Source of the DNA: DATBLE01 sp046732255
GTDB taxonomy: Bacteria; Actinomycetota; Thermoleophilia; Gaiellales; Gaiellaceae
Assembly: GCA_046732255.1 (NCBI GenBank)
Contig: JBKPMR010000018.1
Span: 41,531 to 105,530, forward strand
Direction: 5' to 3'
Length of the DNA stretch: 64,000 nucleotides
Every line of letters starts with the position of its first letter. The first letter of the stretch is position 1. The notes beneath the pieces are model-generated. The model was given only the letters and a program-made list of their open reading frames with translations, was not told where the DNA came from and searched no databases. Of this stretch, positions 17,758-26,455 are shown in pieces. The position numbers and the translations under genes were made by a program.

Positions 17758-17841
17758 AATCGAGACGACGAGAAGGATGATCCGGCCGCGCGCAGCCTCG
17801 GAGAGGCGGGCTGCTGAATGGGTGTGGGACGCGGCGTTCAT
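17746..17841 (-). CDS. Branched-chain amino acid leader peptide of the leu-ilv operon
   Basis: 31-codon ORF 95 nt upstream of leuA. It ends RGRIILLVVSILPL: the last eleven codons hold three Ile, three Leu and two Val, the classic composition of an attenuation leader (compare ilv/leu leaders of enterobacteria and corynebacteria). The stop codon sits in a 7-bp hairpin (17740-17757). Shortage of charged Ile, Leu or Val tRNA would stall ribosomes here. Without a clear U-rich terminator, control might act on translation or through Rho (inference). Confidence 0.75.
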   Translation of the reverse strand: MNAASHTHSAARLSEAARGRIILLVVSILPL

Positions 17842-17856
17842 CGCTTCAGGTGAACT

Positions 17857-17885
17857 AGGTTGCCCGGAGGGCTTGGATCTGTCAA
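17857..17885 (-). promoter_or_regulatory. Probable promoter of the leu-ilv operon
   Basis: Minus strand consensus -35 TTGACA (17885-17880), 17-nt spacer, weak -10 CAACCT. The start would lie about 9 nt before the leader-peptide ATG. Confidence 0.45.
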
Positions 17886-17992
17886 GCGTTATCGGTCGCA
17901 ACTGCGTTAGCCTTAAACAGACGCGCGCCCACCAGACGCATGCCGCGACCGGCATGACGGGCGGGGCAGAGTGCCGCTTGCTTGGGGATCCC

Positions 17993-18045
17993 TCCGAACG
18001 AAGTCGCCATGGTGCCGCCGCAGGCGGCGCCGGACCTCGTTCGGA
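17993..18045. repeat. Large nested palindrome between the divergent leu-ilv and gltB promoters
   Basis: Outer arms TCCGAACGA/TCGTTCGGA (9 bp, perfect) and inner arms GGTGCCGCC/GGCGGCGCC separated by GCA. It ends 3 bp before the gltB -35. As nothing converges here it is not a conventional terminator; it may be a regulator site or a repeat. The rest of the 17886-18233 gap shows no gene. Confidence 0.6.
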
Positions 18046-18048
18046 AAC

Positions 18049-18077
18049 TTGACCTCGTCCGCGACGTTCCCTACTCT
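18049..18077 (+). promoter_or_regulatory. gltB promoter
   Basis: TTGACC (18049-18054), 17-nt spacer, TACTCT (18072-18077). The transcript would carry a leader of about 150 nt before the gltB ATG. Confidence 0.65.
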
Positions 18078-18233
18078 GCTCGCAATGGCTTCAGCCGCGC
18101 GCCCGGTCTTTTCGATTCTCTTTCTCGGCGCGCGCAAGCCTGCGTGCTAGTCGGCGTCCCGTCCCTCCCGCCTCCGCCGGCTAGCTAACACCCACAGAGG
18201 CGGATCCCCTCCAAACGCACTCGAGGTGCGCGT

Positions 18234-21200
18234 ATGCGACACATCGATGAGCGTCGAGGGACAGGTCTGGCAGACCTGTCCCCGACACGGTTCGGCCCAA
18301 CCCAGGAACGTGACGCCTGCGGGATCGGCTTCGTCGCCGACTCGACCGGCCGCGCCTCGCGCGAGATCGTCGATGCGCTGCTCGAGGGTCTCCACAACGT
18401 CCGTCACCGCGGGGCGACCGCCGCCGACCGCAAGACGGGAGACGGAGCAGGTGTCCTGCTGCCGCTCCCCGAGGGCAGCCCCGGCGTCGCGATGGTATTC
18501 CTGCGCGACGAGGCCGCGCGCAAGGCGATCGAGCAGGCGTGCCGCGCAGAGGGAATCGAGCCGCTCGAGTGGCAGGAGGTGCCGGTCGACACCGACGCAC
18601 TCGGCGCGTCCGCGCTCGCGACCATGCCGCGCATCGAGCGGCTCCTTCTGGGTGGCGAGCGCGACGAGCGCCGCACCTACCGGGCTCGCCGCCGGGCGGA
18701 GCAGACACCCGGGGCGTACATCGCCTCGCTCTCGTTCCTCACCGTCACCTACAAGGCGCTCTGCGCCGCGGAGGAGCTGGGGCGCTTCTACCAAGATCTG
18801 CGCGACCCGTCGCTCGCGGTGCCGTTCGGGATCTTCCACCAGCGTTTCTCGACGAACACCGAGCCTTCCTGGGAGCGCGCGCAGCCGTTCCGCCTCCTCT
18901 GCCACAACGGCGAGATCAACGCGATCCAGGGGAACGTCAACTGGATGCGGGCACGCGAAGGGAACTTCGGCTCCGAGGACGACGAGCTCCTCCATCCGGT
19001 CTGCGACGAGACCGGCTCCGATTCGGCGATGCTCGACAACGCGCTCGAGCTGCTCGTCCGGCACGGCCGCGACGTCCGGCACGCGCTGACGATGCTCGTC
19101 CCCGAGGCGTGGGAGGCCAATCCCGAGCTCGATTCGAAGCTGCGCGACTACTACCGCTACCACTCGCTCCTCGTCGAGCCGTGGGACGGGCCGGCAGGGC
19201 TCGTCTTCACCGACGGCCGGGTCGTCGGCGCCACCCTCGACCGCAACGGGCTTCGGCCCCTGCGTTATGCGGTCTGCGCCGACGGCCTGGTCGTCTGCAG
19301 CTCCGAGGCGGGTGCGGTCGACCTCTCCGGGCGGGGAACGGTCCGCCGCGGGCGCCTCGGGCCCGGCCAGATGATCGCCGTCGACCCCGAGCGCGGATTC
19401 GAGGAGAACGCCGCCGTCAAGGAGCGCCTCGCCGCCCGGCAGCCCTACGGCCGGTGGCTCGCCGACGGTTTGCGCGTCGACTCGAACGGGACTCCGCTCG
19501 CGCCGCCCGAGGGCGACCTGACCCGCCGTCAGGCCGTCTTCGGCTACACCCGCGAGGAGGTGAACGTGATCCTGCGGCCGATCGCAGGCCGCGGACACGA
19601 GCCGACCTCGTCGATGGGCGACGACACGGCGCTGCCGCCCCTCGCCGGACGGGCGCGTCCCGTCTACTCCTACTTCCGACAGCGGTTCGCGCAGGTGACG
19701 AACCCTCCGATCGACCACCTGCGCGAACGGCACACGTTCTCCCTCCGATGCATCCTCGGCGGCCGGGCCCCTCTGCTGACGGAGGGGCCCGAAAACGCCC
19801 GTGGGACGGAGCTGGAGAGCTTCTTCGTCTATCCCGACTTCATCGACGACCGGCTCAACCGGCTGGACGCGACCTTCGACGCCGACCTCGAGGGCGCCTG
19901 CCGGCGGCTGGCCGACGAGGCGGAGGAGCTCGTTCGCTCGGGCCGCACGGCCCTGCTCGTCGCCGACACCAACCCGGACCGCGCGCCCATCCCGATGCTG
20001 CTCGCCGTCGGCGCCGTCCACCACCGCCTGGTCGCGCGCGGGCTGCGCTCGCTCGCGACGATCGTCGTCGAGACGGACGAGGCTCGCGAGGCGCACCACC
20101 TGGCATGCCTGATCGGGTACGGCGCCGAGGCGATCTGCCCGCGGCTTGCGCTCGAGACCGTCGCTGCGCTTGCGGCTGCGGACAAGGTCGGTGGCGACCG
20201 GCCGACGCCGACGGAGGCCCAGGAACGGTTCCGTGCGGCGACCGAGGACGGAGTGCTGAAGATCATGTCCAAGATGGGCATTGCCGACGTCGCCGCCTAC
20301 TGCGGTGCGCAGGTGTTCGACGTGCTCGGGCTCTCGCAGGACGTGGTCGACCTCTGCTTCGTCGGCACGCCCTCGCCGGTCGGCGGAATCGGCTTTGCGG
20401 AGCTCCAGCGCGAGGCGCTGGCCCGCTTCGCCTCCACCCGGCTCGAGAACCCCGGCTACGTCAAGTTCCGCAAGGGCGGCGAGCCGCACGAGACGGACGC
20501 CGACGTCGTCGATGCGGCCCACGCGCTCCGGCTCGCCGTCCGGAAGGAGCGGCGGGACGCGTACGAGCGCTTCGCGGAGCTCGTGAACGGGCGTCAGTCG
20601 ATGGAACTGCGCGACCTGCTCGAGCTCGCTCCGGCGGAGCCGGTCCCGCTCGACGAGGTGGCGCCTGCAGAGTCGATCGTCCGCCGGTTCTCGGCCGGCG
20701 GGATGTCGCACGGCGCCCTCTCGGCGGAGGCGCACGAGACGATCGCGGCGGCGTTCAACCGTCTGCAGGCACGGTCGAACTGCGGCGAGGGCGGCGAGGA
20801 CCCGGCGCGCTTCCGGACCGAGCGGAATTCACGGATCAAGCAGGTAGCGTCCGGCCGCTTCGGCGTCACCCCCGAGTACGCCGCCTTCGCGGACGAGCTC
20901 CAGATCAAGATCGCCCAGGGGTCGAAGCCGGGCGAGGGCGGGCAGCTGCCCGGCCACAAGGTCTCGGTGGAGATCGCGCGGCTGCGGCACACGACCCCGG
21001 GCGTCGCACTGATCTCGCCGCCGCCGCACCACGACATCTACTCGATCGAGGACCTCGCCCAGCTGATCTTCGACCTGCGCCAGGTGAACCCGGATGCCGC
21101 GATCTCGGTCAAGCTCGTCTCCGAGTCGGGCGTGGGGCTGGTCGCGAGCGGTGTGGTCAAGGCGCTCGCCGACGTCGTCCACATCGCCGGTGCGGACGGC

Positions 21201-22553
21201 GGCACAGGCGCGAGCCCGCTGTCCTCGATCAAGAACGCCGGCCTGCCGTGGGAGCTCGGCCTCGTCGAGACCCAGCGCTCGCTCGTCGAGAACGGGCTCC
21301 GCGGCCGCGTGCGGCTGAGGGTCGACGGCGGGATCAAGACCGGACGGGACGTGGTCGTGGCGGCCCTGCTCGGAGCCGACGAATTCAGCTTCGGCACCGC
21401 GCTCCTCCTCGCCGAAGGCTGTCTGATGGTGCGGTCGTGCCACCTCGACACGTGCCCGGTCGGGATCGCGACCCAACGGCCGGAGCTGCGTGCGAAATAT
21501 GCAGCGACGCCCGCACAGGTCGAGGCGTACCTGATGTTCGTGGCCGAGGACGCCCGGCGCACGCTCGCGAATCTGGGGCTGCGCTCGGTCGACGAGGCTG
21601 TGGGCCGGACCGACCTGCTGCGCCGCCGCGGGACCGGCGATCCCCGCGCTGAGGCGCTCGACCTCACGCCCCTCCTCGGCGCTCCGAGCGGTCGGCACGC
21701 CGGCGAGCCCATGCCGGTCGCCGGCGGCGGGGAGCTCGGTGAGCGGCTCGCCGCCGACGCCGAGCCGGCGCTCGAGGGCCCGGCGCTCGTCGAGCCGGCA
21801 TATCCGATCAGCACCTGGGACCGCACCGTCGGTGCGCGTCTCGGAGGCGCGATCGGCAGAAGATTCGGCGCGCAGGCGCCTCCCGGGCGGATCCGCGCCC
21901 GCTTCGAAGGCTCTGCGGGCCAGAGCTTCGGCGCCTTCCTCGCCGCGGGGGTGGAGCTCGACCTCATCGGCGAGGCCAACGACTACGTCGGCAAGGGGAT
22001 GGGCGGGGGCCGGATCGTGATCCGCCCGCCCGACGGCGACGCCGGCGATCCGGTGCTCGCCGGCAACACGGTCCTGTACGGGGCGACCGGGGGCGAGCTC
22101 TACTGCGCCGGCCGCGCCGGGGAGCGCTTCGGGGTGCGGAACTCCGGTGCGGTCGCGGTCGTCGAGGGGCTCGGCGACCACGGTTGCGAGTACATGACGA
22201 ACGGCACCGTCGTCGTCCTCGGCGCGATCGGCCGCAACTTCGGCGCGGGGATGAGCGGCGGCGAGGCATACGTCTACGACCCGGCGGGCGAGCTGCCGCT
22301 GCGTCTGAACGACGACCTTGTCGTCCTGGAGCGCGTCACCTCCGACGCGGAGCTCCGGCGGCTCGTCGAGCGCCATGCCCGCTACGCGGGGTCCGAACTG
22401 GCCGCCGCTCTGCTCGCCGACTGGGAAACCGCCGTCGGCGAGTTCTGGCACGTGCGGCCGCGGTCGGACGTCGCCGCGATCGAGGACGAGCACGAAGGCA
22501 CCACCGGCCCGAAGGAGGGTGCGGCCACAGAGGAAGAGGCCGCGGCCGGCTGA
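18234..22553 (+). CDS. gltB: Glutamate synthase large (alpha) subunit
   Basis: Converts glutamine plus 2-oxoglutarate to two glutamates, 1439 aa. N-terminal Ntn glutaminase with the catalytic Cys in DACGIGFVAD near residue 28 (preceded by a propeptide), central domain, FMN-binding synthase domain, the 3Fe-4S motif CLMVRSCHLDTC with Cys spacing x5/x4, and C-terminal GXGXG beta-helix (GKGMGGGRIVIRP). The propeptide carries a REP-like palindrome (18253-18286) in frame; as propeptides are removed, the insertion is probably neutral. The small subunit gltD is not in the window. Confidence 0.95.
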   Translation: MRHIDERRGTGLADLSPTRFGPTQERDACGIGFVADSTGRASREIVDALLEGLHNVRHRGATAADRKTGDGAGVLLPLPEGSPGVAMVFLRDEAARKAIEQACRAEGIEPLEWQEVPVDTDALGASALATMPRIERLLLGGERDERRTYRARRRAEQTPGAYIASLSFLTVTYKALCAAEELGRFYQDLRDPSLAVPFGIFHQRFSTNTEPSWERAQPFRLLCHNGEINAIQGNVNWMRAREGNFGSEDDELLHPVCDETGSDSAMLDNALELLVRHGRDVRHALTMLVPEAWEANPELDSKLRDYYRYHSLLVEPWDGPAGLVFTDGRVVGATLDRNGLRPLRYAVCADGLVVCSSEAGAVDLSGRGTVRRGRLGPGQMIAVDPERGFEENAAVKERLAARQPYGRWLADGLRVDSNGTPLAPPEGDLTRRQAVFGYTREEVNVILRPIAGRGHEPTSSMGDDTALPPLAGRARPVYSYFRQRFAQVTNPPIDHLRERHTFSLRCILGGRAPLLTEGPENARGTELESFFVYPDFIDDRLNRLDATFDADLEGACRRLADEAEELVRSGRTALLVADTNPDRAPIPMLLAVGAVHHRLVARGLRSLATIVVETDEAREAHHLACLIGYGAEAICPRLALETVAALAAADKVGGDRPTPTEAQERFRAATEDGVLKIMSKMGIADVAAYCGAQVFDVLGLSQDVVDLCFVGTPSPVGGIGFAELQREALARFASTRLENPGYVKFRKGGEPHETDADVVDAAHALRLAVRKERRDAYERFAELVNGRQSMELRDLLELAPAEPVPLDEVAPAESIVRRFSAGGMSHGALSAEAHETIAAAFNRLQARSNCGEGGEDPARFRTERNSRIKQVASGRFGVTPEYAAFADELQIKIAQGSKPGEGGQLPGHKVSVEIARLRHTTPGVALISPPPHHDIYSIEDLAQLIFDLRQVNPDAAISVKLVSESGVGLVASGVVKALADVVHIAGADGGTGASPLSSIKNAGLPWELGLVETQRSLVENGLRGRVRLRVDGGIKTGRDVVVAALLGADEFSFGTALLLAEGCLMVRSCHLDTCPVGIATQRPELRAKYAATPAQVEAYLMFVAEDARRTLANLGLRSVDEAVGRTDLLRRRGTGDPRAEALDLTPLLGAPSGRHAGEPMPVAGGGELGERLAADAEPALEGPALVEPAYPISTWDRTVGARLGGAIGRRFGAQAPPGRIRARFEGSAGQSFGAFLAAGVELDLIGEANDYVGKGMGGGRIVIRPPDGDAGDPVLAGNTVLYGATGGELYCAGRAGERFGVRNSGAVAVVEGLGDHGCEYMTNGTVVVLGAIGRNFGAGMSGGEAYVYDPAGELPLRLNDDLVVLERVTSDAELRRLVERHARYAGSELAAALLADWETAVGEFWHVRPRSDVAAIEDEHEGTTGPKEGAATEEEAAAG
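18253..18286. repeat. REP-like palindrome in the gltB propeptide
   Basis: Arms of about 16 bp centred on GGTCTGGCAGACC, with GGGACAG/CTGTCCC flanks. Translated as RGTGLADLSPTR. Confidence 0.8.
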
Positions 22554-22625
22554 GCGCCACTCGATGACTTCTCCCGTGCGAAGCGGTCATAGCATCGACA
22601 CCGCAACGCGAAAAGGAGCGTCGAG

Positions 22626-23189
22626 ATGGGCAAGATCGTGGTCACCGAGTTCGTGTCGCTGGACGGCGTGATGGAGGATCCGGGCGGCGCAGAGGGCTTC
22701 AAGTACGGCGGCTGGACGTTCGAGATCGCCCGCGGGGAGGAAGGCGACAAGTTCAAGCTCGACGAGACTCTCGCCTCGGAGGCGCTGCTCCTCGGCCGGG
22801 TCACGTACGAGGGATTCGCCGCCGCCTGGCCGTCGAGGGAAGGCGAGTTCGCCGAGAAGTTCAACACCATGCCCAAGTACGTGGTCTCCTCGACCCTCGA
22901 TCAGCCGGAGTGGACAAACACGACCGTGCTGAAGGGCGACCTGGCCGACGAGGTCGCGAAGATCAAGCAGGCGCACGAGGGCGACATCGTCGTGCACGGA
23001 AGCGCCAGCCTCGCGCAGGCGCTCCTCGAGCGCGATCTCGTCGACGAGCTCCGGCTGATGGTCTTCCCCGTCGTTCTGGGCACCGGCAGGCGCCTGTTCG
23101 GCGACACGAGCGACAAGAAGTCGCTGCAGCTCGTGGATGCGAAGACCGTCGGCGACGGCGTGGCGATCCTCACCTACCGACCGGCATAG
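22626..23189 (+). CDS. Dihydrofolate reductase-family (RibD C-terminal-like) protein
   Basis: 187-aa NADPH-binding fold protein of the YyaP/RibD_C group, whose substrate is generally unknown. It opens KIVVTEFVSLDGVMEDPGG and has LLLGRVTYEGFAAAWP, a central GDIVVHGSASLAQALL and the C-terminal DELRLMVFPVVLGTGRRLF, all typical of this family. AAAAGGAG lies upstream. It appears to be a single-gene unit ending in a strong hairpin. Confidence 0.88.
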   Translation: MGKIVVTEFVSLDGVMEDPGGAEGFKYGGWTFEIARGEEGDKFKLDETLASEALLLGRVTYEGFAAAWPSREGEFAEKFNTMPKYVVSSTLDQPEWTNTTVLKGDLADEVAKIKQAHEGDIVVHGSASLAQALLERDLVDELRLMVFPVVLGTGRRLFGDTSDKKSLQLVDAKTVGDGVAILTYRPA

Positions 23190-23198
23190 ACGCAGAAC

Positions 23199-23226
23199 GA
23201 GGGCGGGCCGTGGGAGGCCCGCCCTC
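23199..23226 (+). terminator. GC-rich hairpin after the DHFR-family gene
   Basis: Perfect 11-bp stem GAGGGCGGGCC/GGCCCGCCCTC with a 6-nt loop. No U-tract, as is common for actinobacterial terminators. Confidence 0.65.
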
Positions 23227-23269
23227 GACGAGCGGGAGGAGGGCACCACCCACTCGATGCTTACGTGCC

Positions 23270-23579
23270 GTGCACCTGCTGACCGCGGTTCTGGCGCGAG
23301 ATGACGCATTGCGATGTAGAGGGCGCCCCCGGCCTCGCCCGCCTCGTAGATCGGGACGACGTTCGGGTGGTCGAGTGACGCCGCAAGCTGCGACTCCACC
23401 AGGAACCGCTCGCGGAACGCCTCGTCCTCGGCGAGCGCAAGCAGCTTCAGCGCCACCGGCCGCTTCAGACGCGGATCCTCGGCGAGGTAGACGACGCTCA
23501 TCCCGCCCCGGCCGAGCACGGACTCGATGCGGTAGCCGAGGAGCTCGGTGCCGATGCGTGGGTCGGCTGCAACGGCCAT
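23270..23579 (-). pseudogene. Serine/threonine protein kinase remnant (N-terminal lobe only)
   Basis: From ATG 23579 the frame encodes the start of a PknB-type kinase: YRIESVLGRGGMSVVYLAED (glycine loop), VALKLL with the ATP-binding Lys, and DHPNVVPIYEAGEAGGALYIAMRH. Family similarity stops at the hinge (near 23302); after that the frame is unrelated and no catalytic HRD or DFG motif exists. It is a truncated relic and the end coordinate is approximate. Confidence 0.75.
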
Positions 23580-23674
23580 CGGGGTCTCCGGTGCGTTGAC
23601 GATAGAGCCTGGCGTTACGAATAGCAGCGTGACCGCACGAGCCTGCACAGTTGCGCTGACGCAGCGTTACCGAG

Positions 23675-23704
23675 TTGCATAAATGCGTTAGATCTGCATA
23701 ATAT
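23675..23704 (+). promoter_or_regulatory. argC promoter overlapping ARG-box-like half sites (leaderless)
   Basis: TTGCAT (23675-23680) with a 16-nt spacer to CATAAT, or 18 nt to TAATAT. The -10 ends 5-7 nt before the argC ATG, so transcription should start at or next to the A of ATG. The AT-rich segment contains repeated TGCATAA motifs (TTGCATAAATGC and CTGCATAATAT), resembling ArgR half sites. argR is in the operon. Confidence 0.65.
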
Positions 23705-23709
23705 CCTAG

Positions 23710-24636
23710 ATGGTCACGACGGCTGTTCTCGGCGCCGCCGGGTTCTCCGGGCAGGAGACGCTCGATCGCGTACTCGCGCACCCTGAGCTGGAGCCGGTCG
23801 CGCTCGGCTCGGACTCGCTCGCCGGGCAGCCGGTCGCGGCCCTCGATCCGCGGCTCTCGCGGAACGGGTACGGCTCGCTGCCGGAGTTCGTGCCCAATGC
23901 CGATGCGCTGGCCGCCGGCGCCGAGCTGGTCTTCTGCTGCCTCGACAACGCGGCGACGCTCGAGCCGCCCGCCGGCGCCGTGGTGGTCGATCTCTCCGGT
24001 GCGCATCGGATCGGCGCGGAGGGCTGGTGCTATGCGCTTCCGGAGCTTGCGCCGCCGATCGGGCGCCTGATCGCAAACCCCGGCTGCTACGCGACCGCCG
24101 CTCTGCTCGCGCTCGCTCCGATCGCCGCGATCGTCGACCGGGAAGCCGGCGTCGTCGTCGACGGCAAGTCCGGGATCTCTGGTGCGGGACGCACGCTGAA
24201 GGAGAGCTCGCACGCCGCCGCCGTGCTCGACAACGTCACCCCCTACGCCGTCGGGAGCCACCGGCACGCGCCCGAGATCGCACAGCTGCTCGGCCTCCCT
24301 GTCACCTTCGTACCCCACGTCGTCCCGCTCCGGCGCGGGCTCGTCTGCACGTGCTACGTGGGGACGACCGAGGATCCGCGCCCGCTGCTCGAGGCGGCGT
24401 ACGCGGAGTCGCACGTCGTCGAGGTCGTCGACGGTGTCCCCGACGTCGGGAGGCTCCAGGGCACGGACGCCGCCGAGGTCGCTGCCTTCCAGGACGACTC
24501 GACCGGCCGCTGGATCGTGATCTGCGCGATCGACAACCTCGGCAAGGGTGCAGCCGGTCAGGCGGTGCAGAACGCCAACCTCGCGCTCGGGTTAGAGGAG
24601 ACGGCCGGCCTGCGGCTGTCGGGAGTTCTCGTCTGA
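23710..24636 (+). CDS. argC: N-acetyl-gamma-glutamyl-phosphate reductase
   Basis: Third step of arginine synthesis: reduces N-acetylglutamyl phosphate to the semialdehyde with NADPH, 308 aa. N-terminal GAAGFSGQETLDR dinucleotide fold, active-site NPGCYATA with the catalytic Cys, and KSGISGAGR. No Shine-Dalgarno precedes ATG 23710 and the promoter lies directly upstream, so the mRNA is probably leaderless. First gene of argCJBDR-GH; its stop overlaps the argJ start (TGATG). Confidence 0.95.
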   Translation: MVTTAVLGAAGFSGQETLDRVLAHPELEPVALGSDSLAGQPVAALDPRLSRNGYGSLPEFVPNADALAAGAELVFCCLDNAATLEPPAGAVVVDLSGAHRIGAEGWCYALPELAPPIGRLIANPGCYATAALLALAPIAAIVDREAGVVVDGKSGISGAGRTLKESSHAAAVLDNVTPYAVGSHRHAPEIAQLLGLPVTFVPHVVPLRRGLVCTCYVGTTEDPRPLLEAAYAESHVVEVVDGVPDVGRLQGTDAAEVAAFQDDSTGRWIVICAIDNLGKGAAGQAVQNANLALGLEETAGLRLSGVLV

Positions 24637-25829
24637 TGGCCGTCGCGGTCGAGCGCAAGAACGTCGTCGCCGGCGCGGTCACCGCGCCGAAGGGCTTCGT
24701 CGCCGGCGCCGTCCATGCCGGCATCAGGAAGACGAAACTCGACCTCGCGGTCGTCCGGTCGACGCTCCCCGCAGTCGGCGCGGGGATGTTCACCGCCAAC
24801 CGCGTGCAGGCCGCGCCGGTCCTCGTCTCGAAGGCGCATCTCACGCAGGCGAGTCCGCAGGCGGTCGTGATCAACTCCGGCGTCGCCAACGCCGCTACCG
24901 GCAAGCAGGGCGAGCTCGACGCGCTGTCCACCGCCGCCGAGACGGCCGCGCTGCTGGGGATCGAGCCGGAGCAGGTGCTCGTCCTCTCCACCGGCGTGAT
25001 CGGCGTCAAGCTGCCGATGCCGAAGCTCCTGGCCGGCCTGGCCGAGATCAACCTGCACGACGACGGCGGCGCCGATGCGGCGCAGGCGATCCTCACCACC
25101 GATACGTACGCGAAGGAGGCGGTCGTCTCCCGCGGCGGTTTCATCGTCGGCGGGATGGCGAAGGGCGCCGGAATGATCCACCCCTGCCTGGCGACCATGC
25201 TCGCGGTGGTCACAACCGACTACCCGCTGCGCGAGGACGAGGCCCACGGCTTCCTCAAGCGGGCGGTGAACGAGAGCTTCAACCGGATCTCCGTCGACGG
25301 CGAGTGCTCGACCAACGACGCCGTGCTCCTGCTCGCGAACGGCGCGAGCGGGATCGAGCGGACGCCGGAGTCGGACCGCGAGTTCGCCGCTGCGCTTTCT
25401 CAGGTGTGCGCCGATCTCTCCCGGCAGGTCGTGCTGGACGGCGAAGGCGCGACCGTCCTGCTCGAGATTCACGTCACAGGCGCGGCCAGCGCCGGCGAGG
25501 CCGAGGCGGTCGCGAAGCGAGTCGCCACCTCGCCGCTTGTGAAGACCGCCGCCTTCGGTCGCGACCCGAACTGGGGCCGGATCCTGATGGCCGCGGGCTC
25601 GGCGTTCGTGTCGGGCGGATTCGCGCAGCTGGACGTGGAAGCCCTGACGCTGAAGATGAACGGCGTCACGCTCTTCGAGCAAGGCGAGCCGACGGAGGCC
25701 GAGGTCCCGCTCGACGGACCCGTATGCACGATCGAGCTCGATCTCGGGCTCGGCAAGGCCGCCGCCTCATACCTCGCCTCCGACCTCACCTACGACTACG
25801 TGAAGATCAACGCGGAGTACACGACATGA
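24636..25829 (+). CDS. argJ: Glutamate N-acetyltransferase / amino-acid acetyltransferase
   Basis: Transfers acetyl from acetylornithine to glutamate, recycling the acetyl group, and may also use acetyl-CoA; 397 aa. The precursor self-cleaves before the Thr of ATML: here GAGMIHPCLATMLAVVTTD. The C-terminal SGGFAQLDV and NAEYTT end are family-typical. ATG 24636 overlaps the argC stop. With argJ in the operon, the cyclic acetyl pathway is expected. Confidence 0.95.
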   Translation: MAVAVERKNVVAGAVTAPKGFVAGAVHAGIRKTKLDLAVVRSTLPAVGAGMFTANRVQAAPVLVSKAHLTQASPQAVVINSGVANAATGKQGELDALSTAAETAALLGIEPEQVLVLSTGVIGVKLPMPKLLAGLAEINLHDDGGADAAQAILTTDTYAKEAVVSRGGFIVGGMAKGAGMIHPCLATMLAVVTTDYPLREDEAHGFLKRAVNESFNRISVDGECSTNDAVLLLANGASGIERTPESDREFAAALSQVCADLSRQVVLDGEGATVLLEIHVTGAASAGEAEAVAKRVATSPLVKTAAFGRDPNWGRILMAAGSAFVSGGFAQLDVEALTLKMNGVTLFEQGEPTEAEVPLDGPVCTIELDLGLGKAAASYLASDLTYDYVKINAEYTT

Positions 25830-26455
25830 TGGTCGTCAAGCTCGGCGGGGCGGTCGTCGGCTCCGAGCTCGGCGAGCTCGAGGATGCAGTCGTCGTCCAC
25901 GGCGGCGGGAAGCAGATCACCGACGCGATGGCCGAGGCAGGGCTGCAGGTCTCCTGGGTCGGCGGCCGCCGCGTGACCGGCGACGACGCGATCGCGGTCG
26001 TCCGCGAGGCGCTCCTCGAGGTCAACCGTGCGCTCTGCACTGCGATCGGCCCGCGCGCGGTCGGCCTCGCCGGCGACGAGATCGGCCTGAAGGCGACTCC
26101 CGTTCCGGAGCTCGGCCACGTGGGCACGCCGCTCCCTTCCCGGCCGCGGGCGATCCTCGACGCGCTCGCGGCGGGGAAGCTCCCGATCGTTGCGCCGCTC
26201 GCCGAGGGGCCGCTGAACGTGAATGCCGACGACATGGCGGCCGCGCTCGCCGTCGGGCTCGGAGCCGACCGGATCCTCTTCCTCTCGGACGTTCCCGGCG
26301 TCCTGCGCGATGAACAGGTGCTCGCCGAGGTCGCGGCGCACGAGGTCGAGACCGGCGAGTTCGAGGGCGGCATGCTGCCGAAGCTCCAGGCCGCGATCGT
26401 CGCCGCCCGCGAAGGCGTGCGGGCCGAGATCGGCGAGACGGTGGTGGTCGCGTGA
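25826..26455 (+). CDS. argB: Acetylglutamate kinase, compact form
   Basis: Phosphorylates N-acetylglutamate with ATP, second step of arginine synthesis. 209 aa, clearly shorter than the usual 255-300. The core is intact: VVKLGGAVVG, VVHGGGKQITDAM, GLAGDEIGLKA, NVNADDMAAALA, LFLSDVPGVL and GGMLPKLQAA. Missing are the N-terminal extension of arginine-inhibited hexameric enzymes and some loops, so feedback inhibition may differ (inference). ATGA overlap with argJ; GTGA overlap with argD. Confidence 0.92.
   Translation: MMVVKLGGAVVGSELGELEDAVVVHGGGKQITDAMAEAGLQVSWVGGRRVTGDDAIAVVREALLEVNRALCTAIGPRAVGLAGDEIGLKATPVPELGHVGTPLPSRPRAILDALAAGKLPIVAPLAEGPLNVNADDMAAALAVGLGADRILFLSDVPGVLRDEQVLAEVAAHEVETGEFEGGMLPKLQAAIVAAREGVRAEIGETVVVA

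Noticed and set aside
17913..18137. 74-codon minus-strand frame in the leu-ilv/gltB gap
   Set aside because: No ribosome-binding site, overlaps promoter and palindrome, and composition is not gene-like.
22587..23267. Continuation of the kinase frame antisense to the DHFR-family gene
   Set aside because: Sequence after residue GGALYIAMRH has no kinase motifs and is antisense shadow of a real gene.
24027..24635. N-terminal extension of the argJ frame over argC
   Set aside because: The upstream part is an out-of-frame shadow of argC; the ArgJ family N-terminus starts at 24636 with a TGATG overlap.
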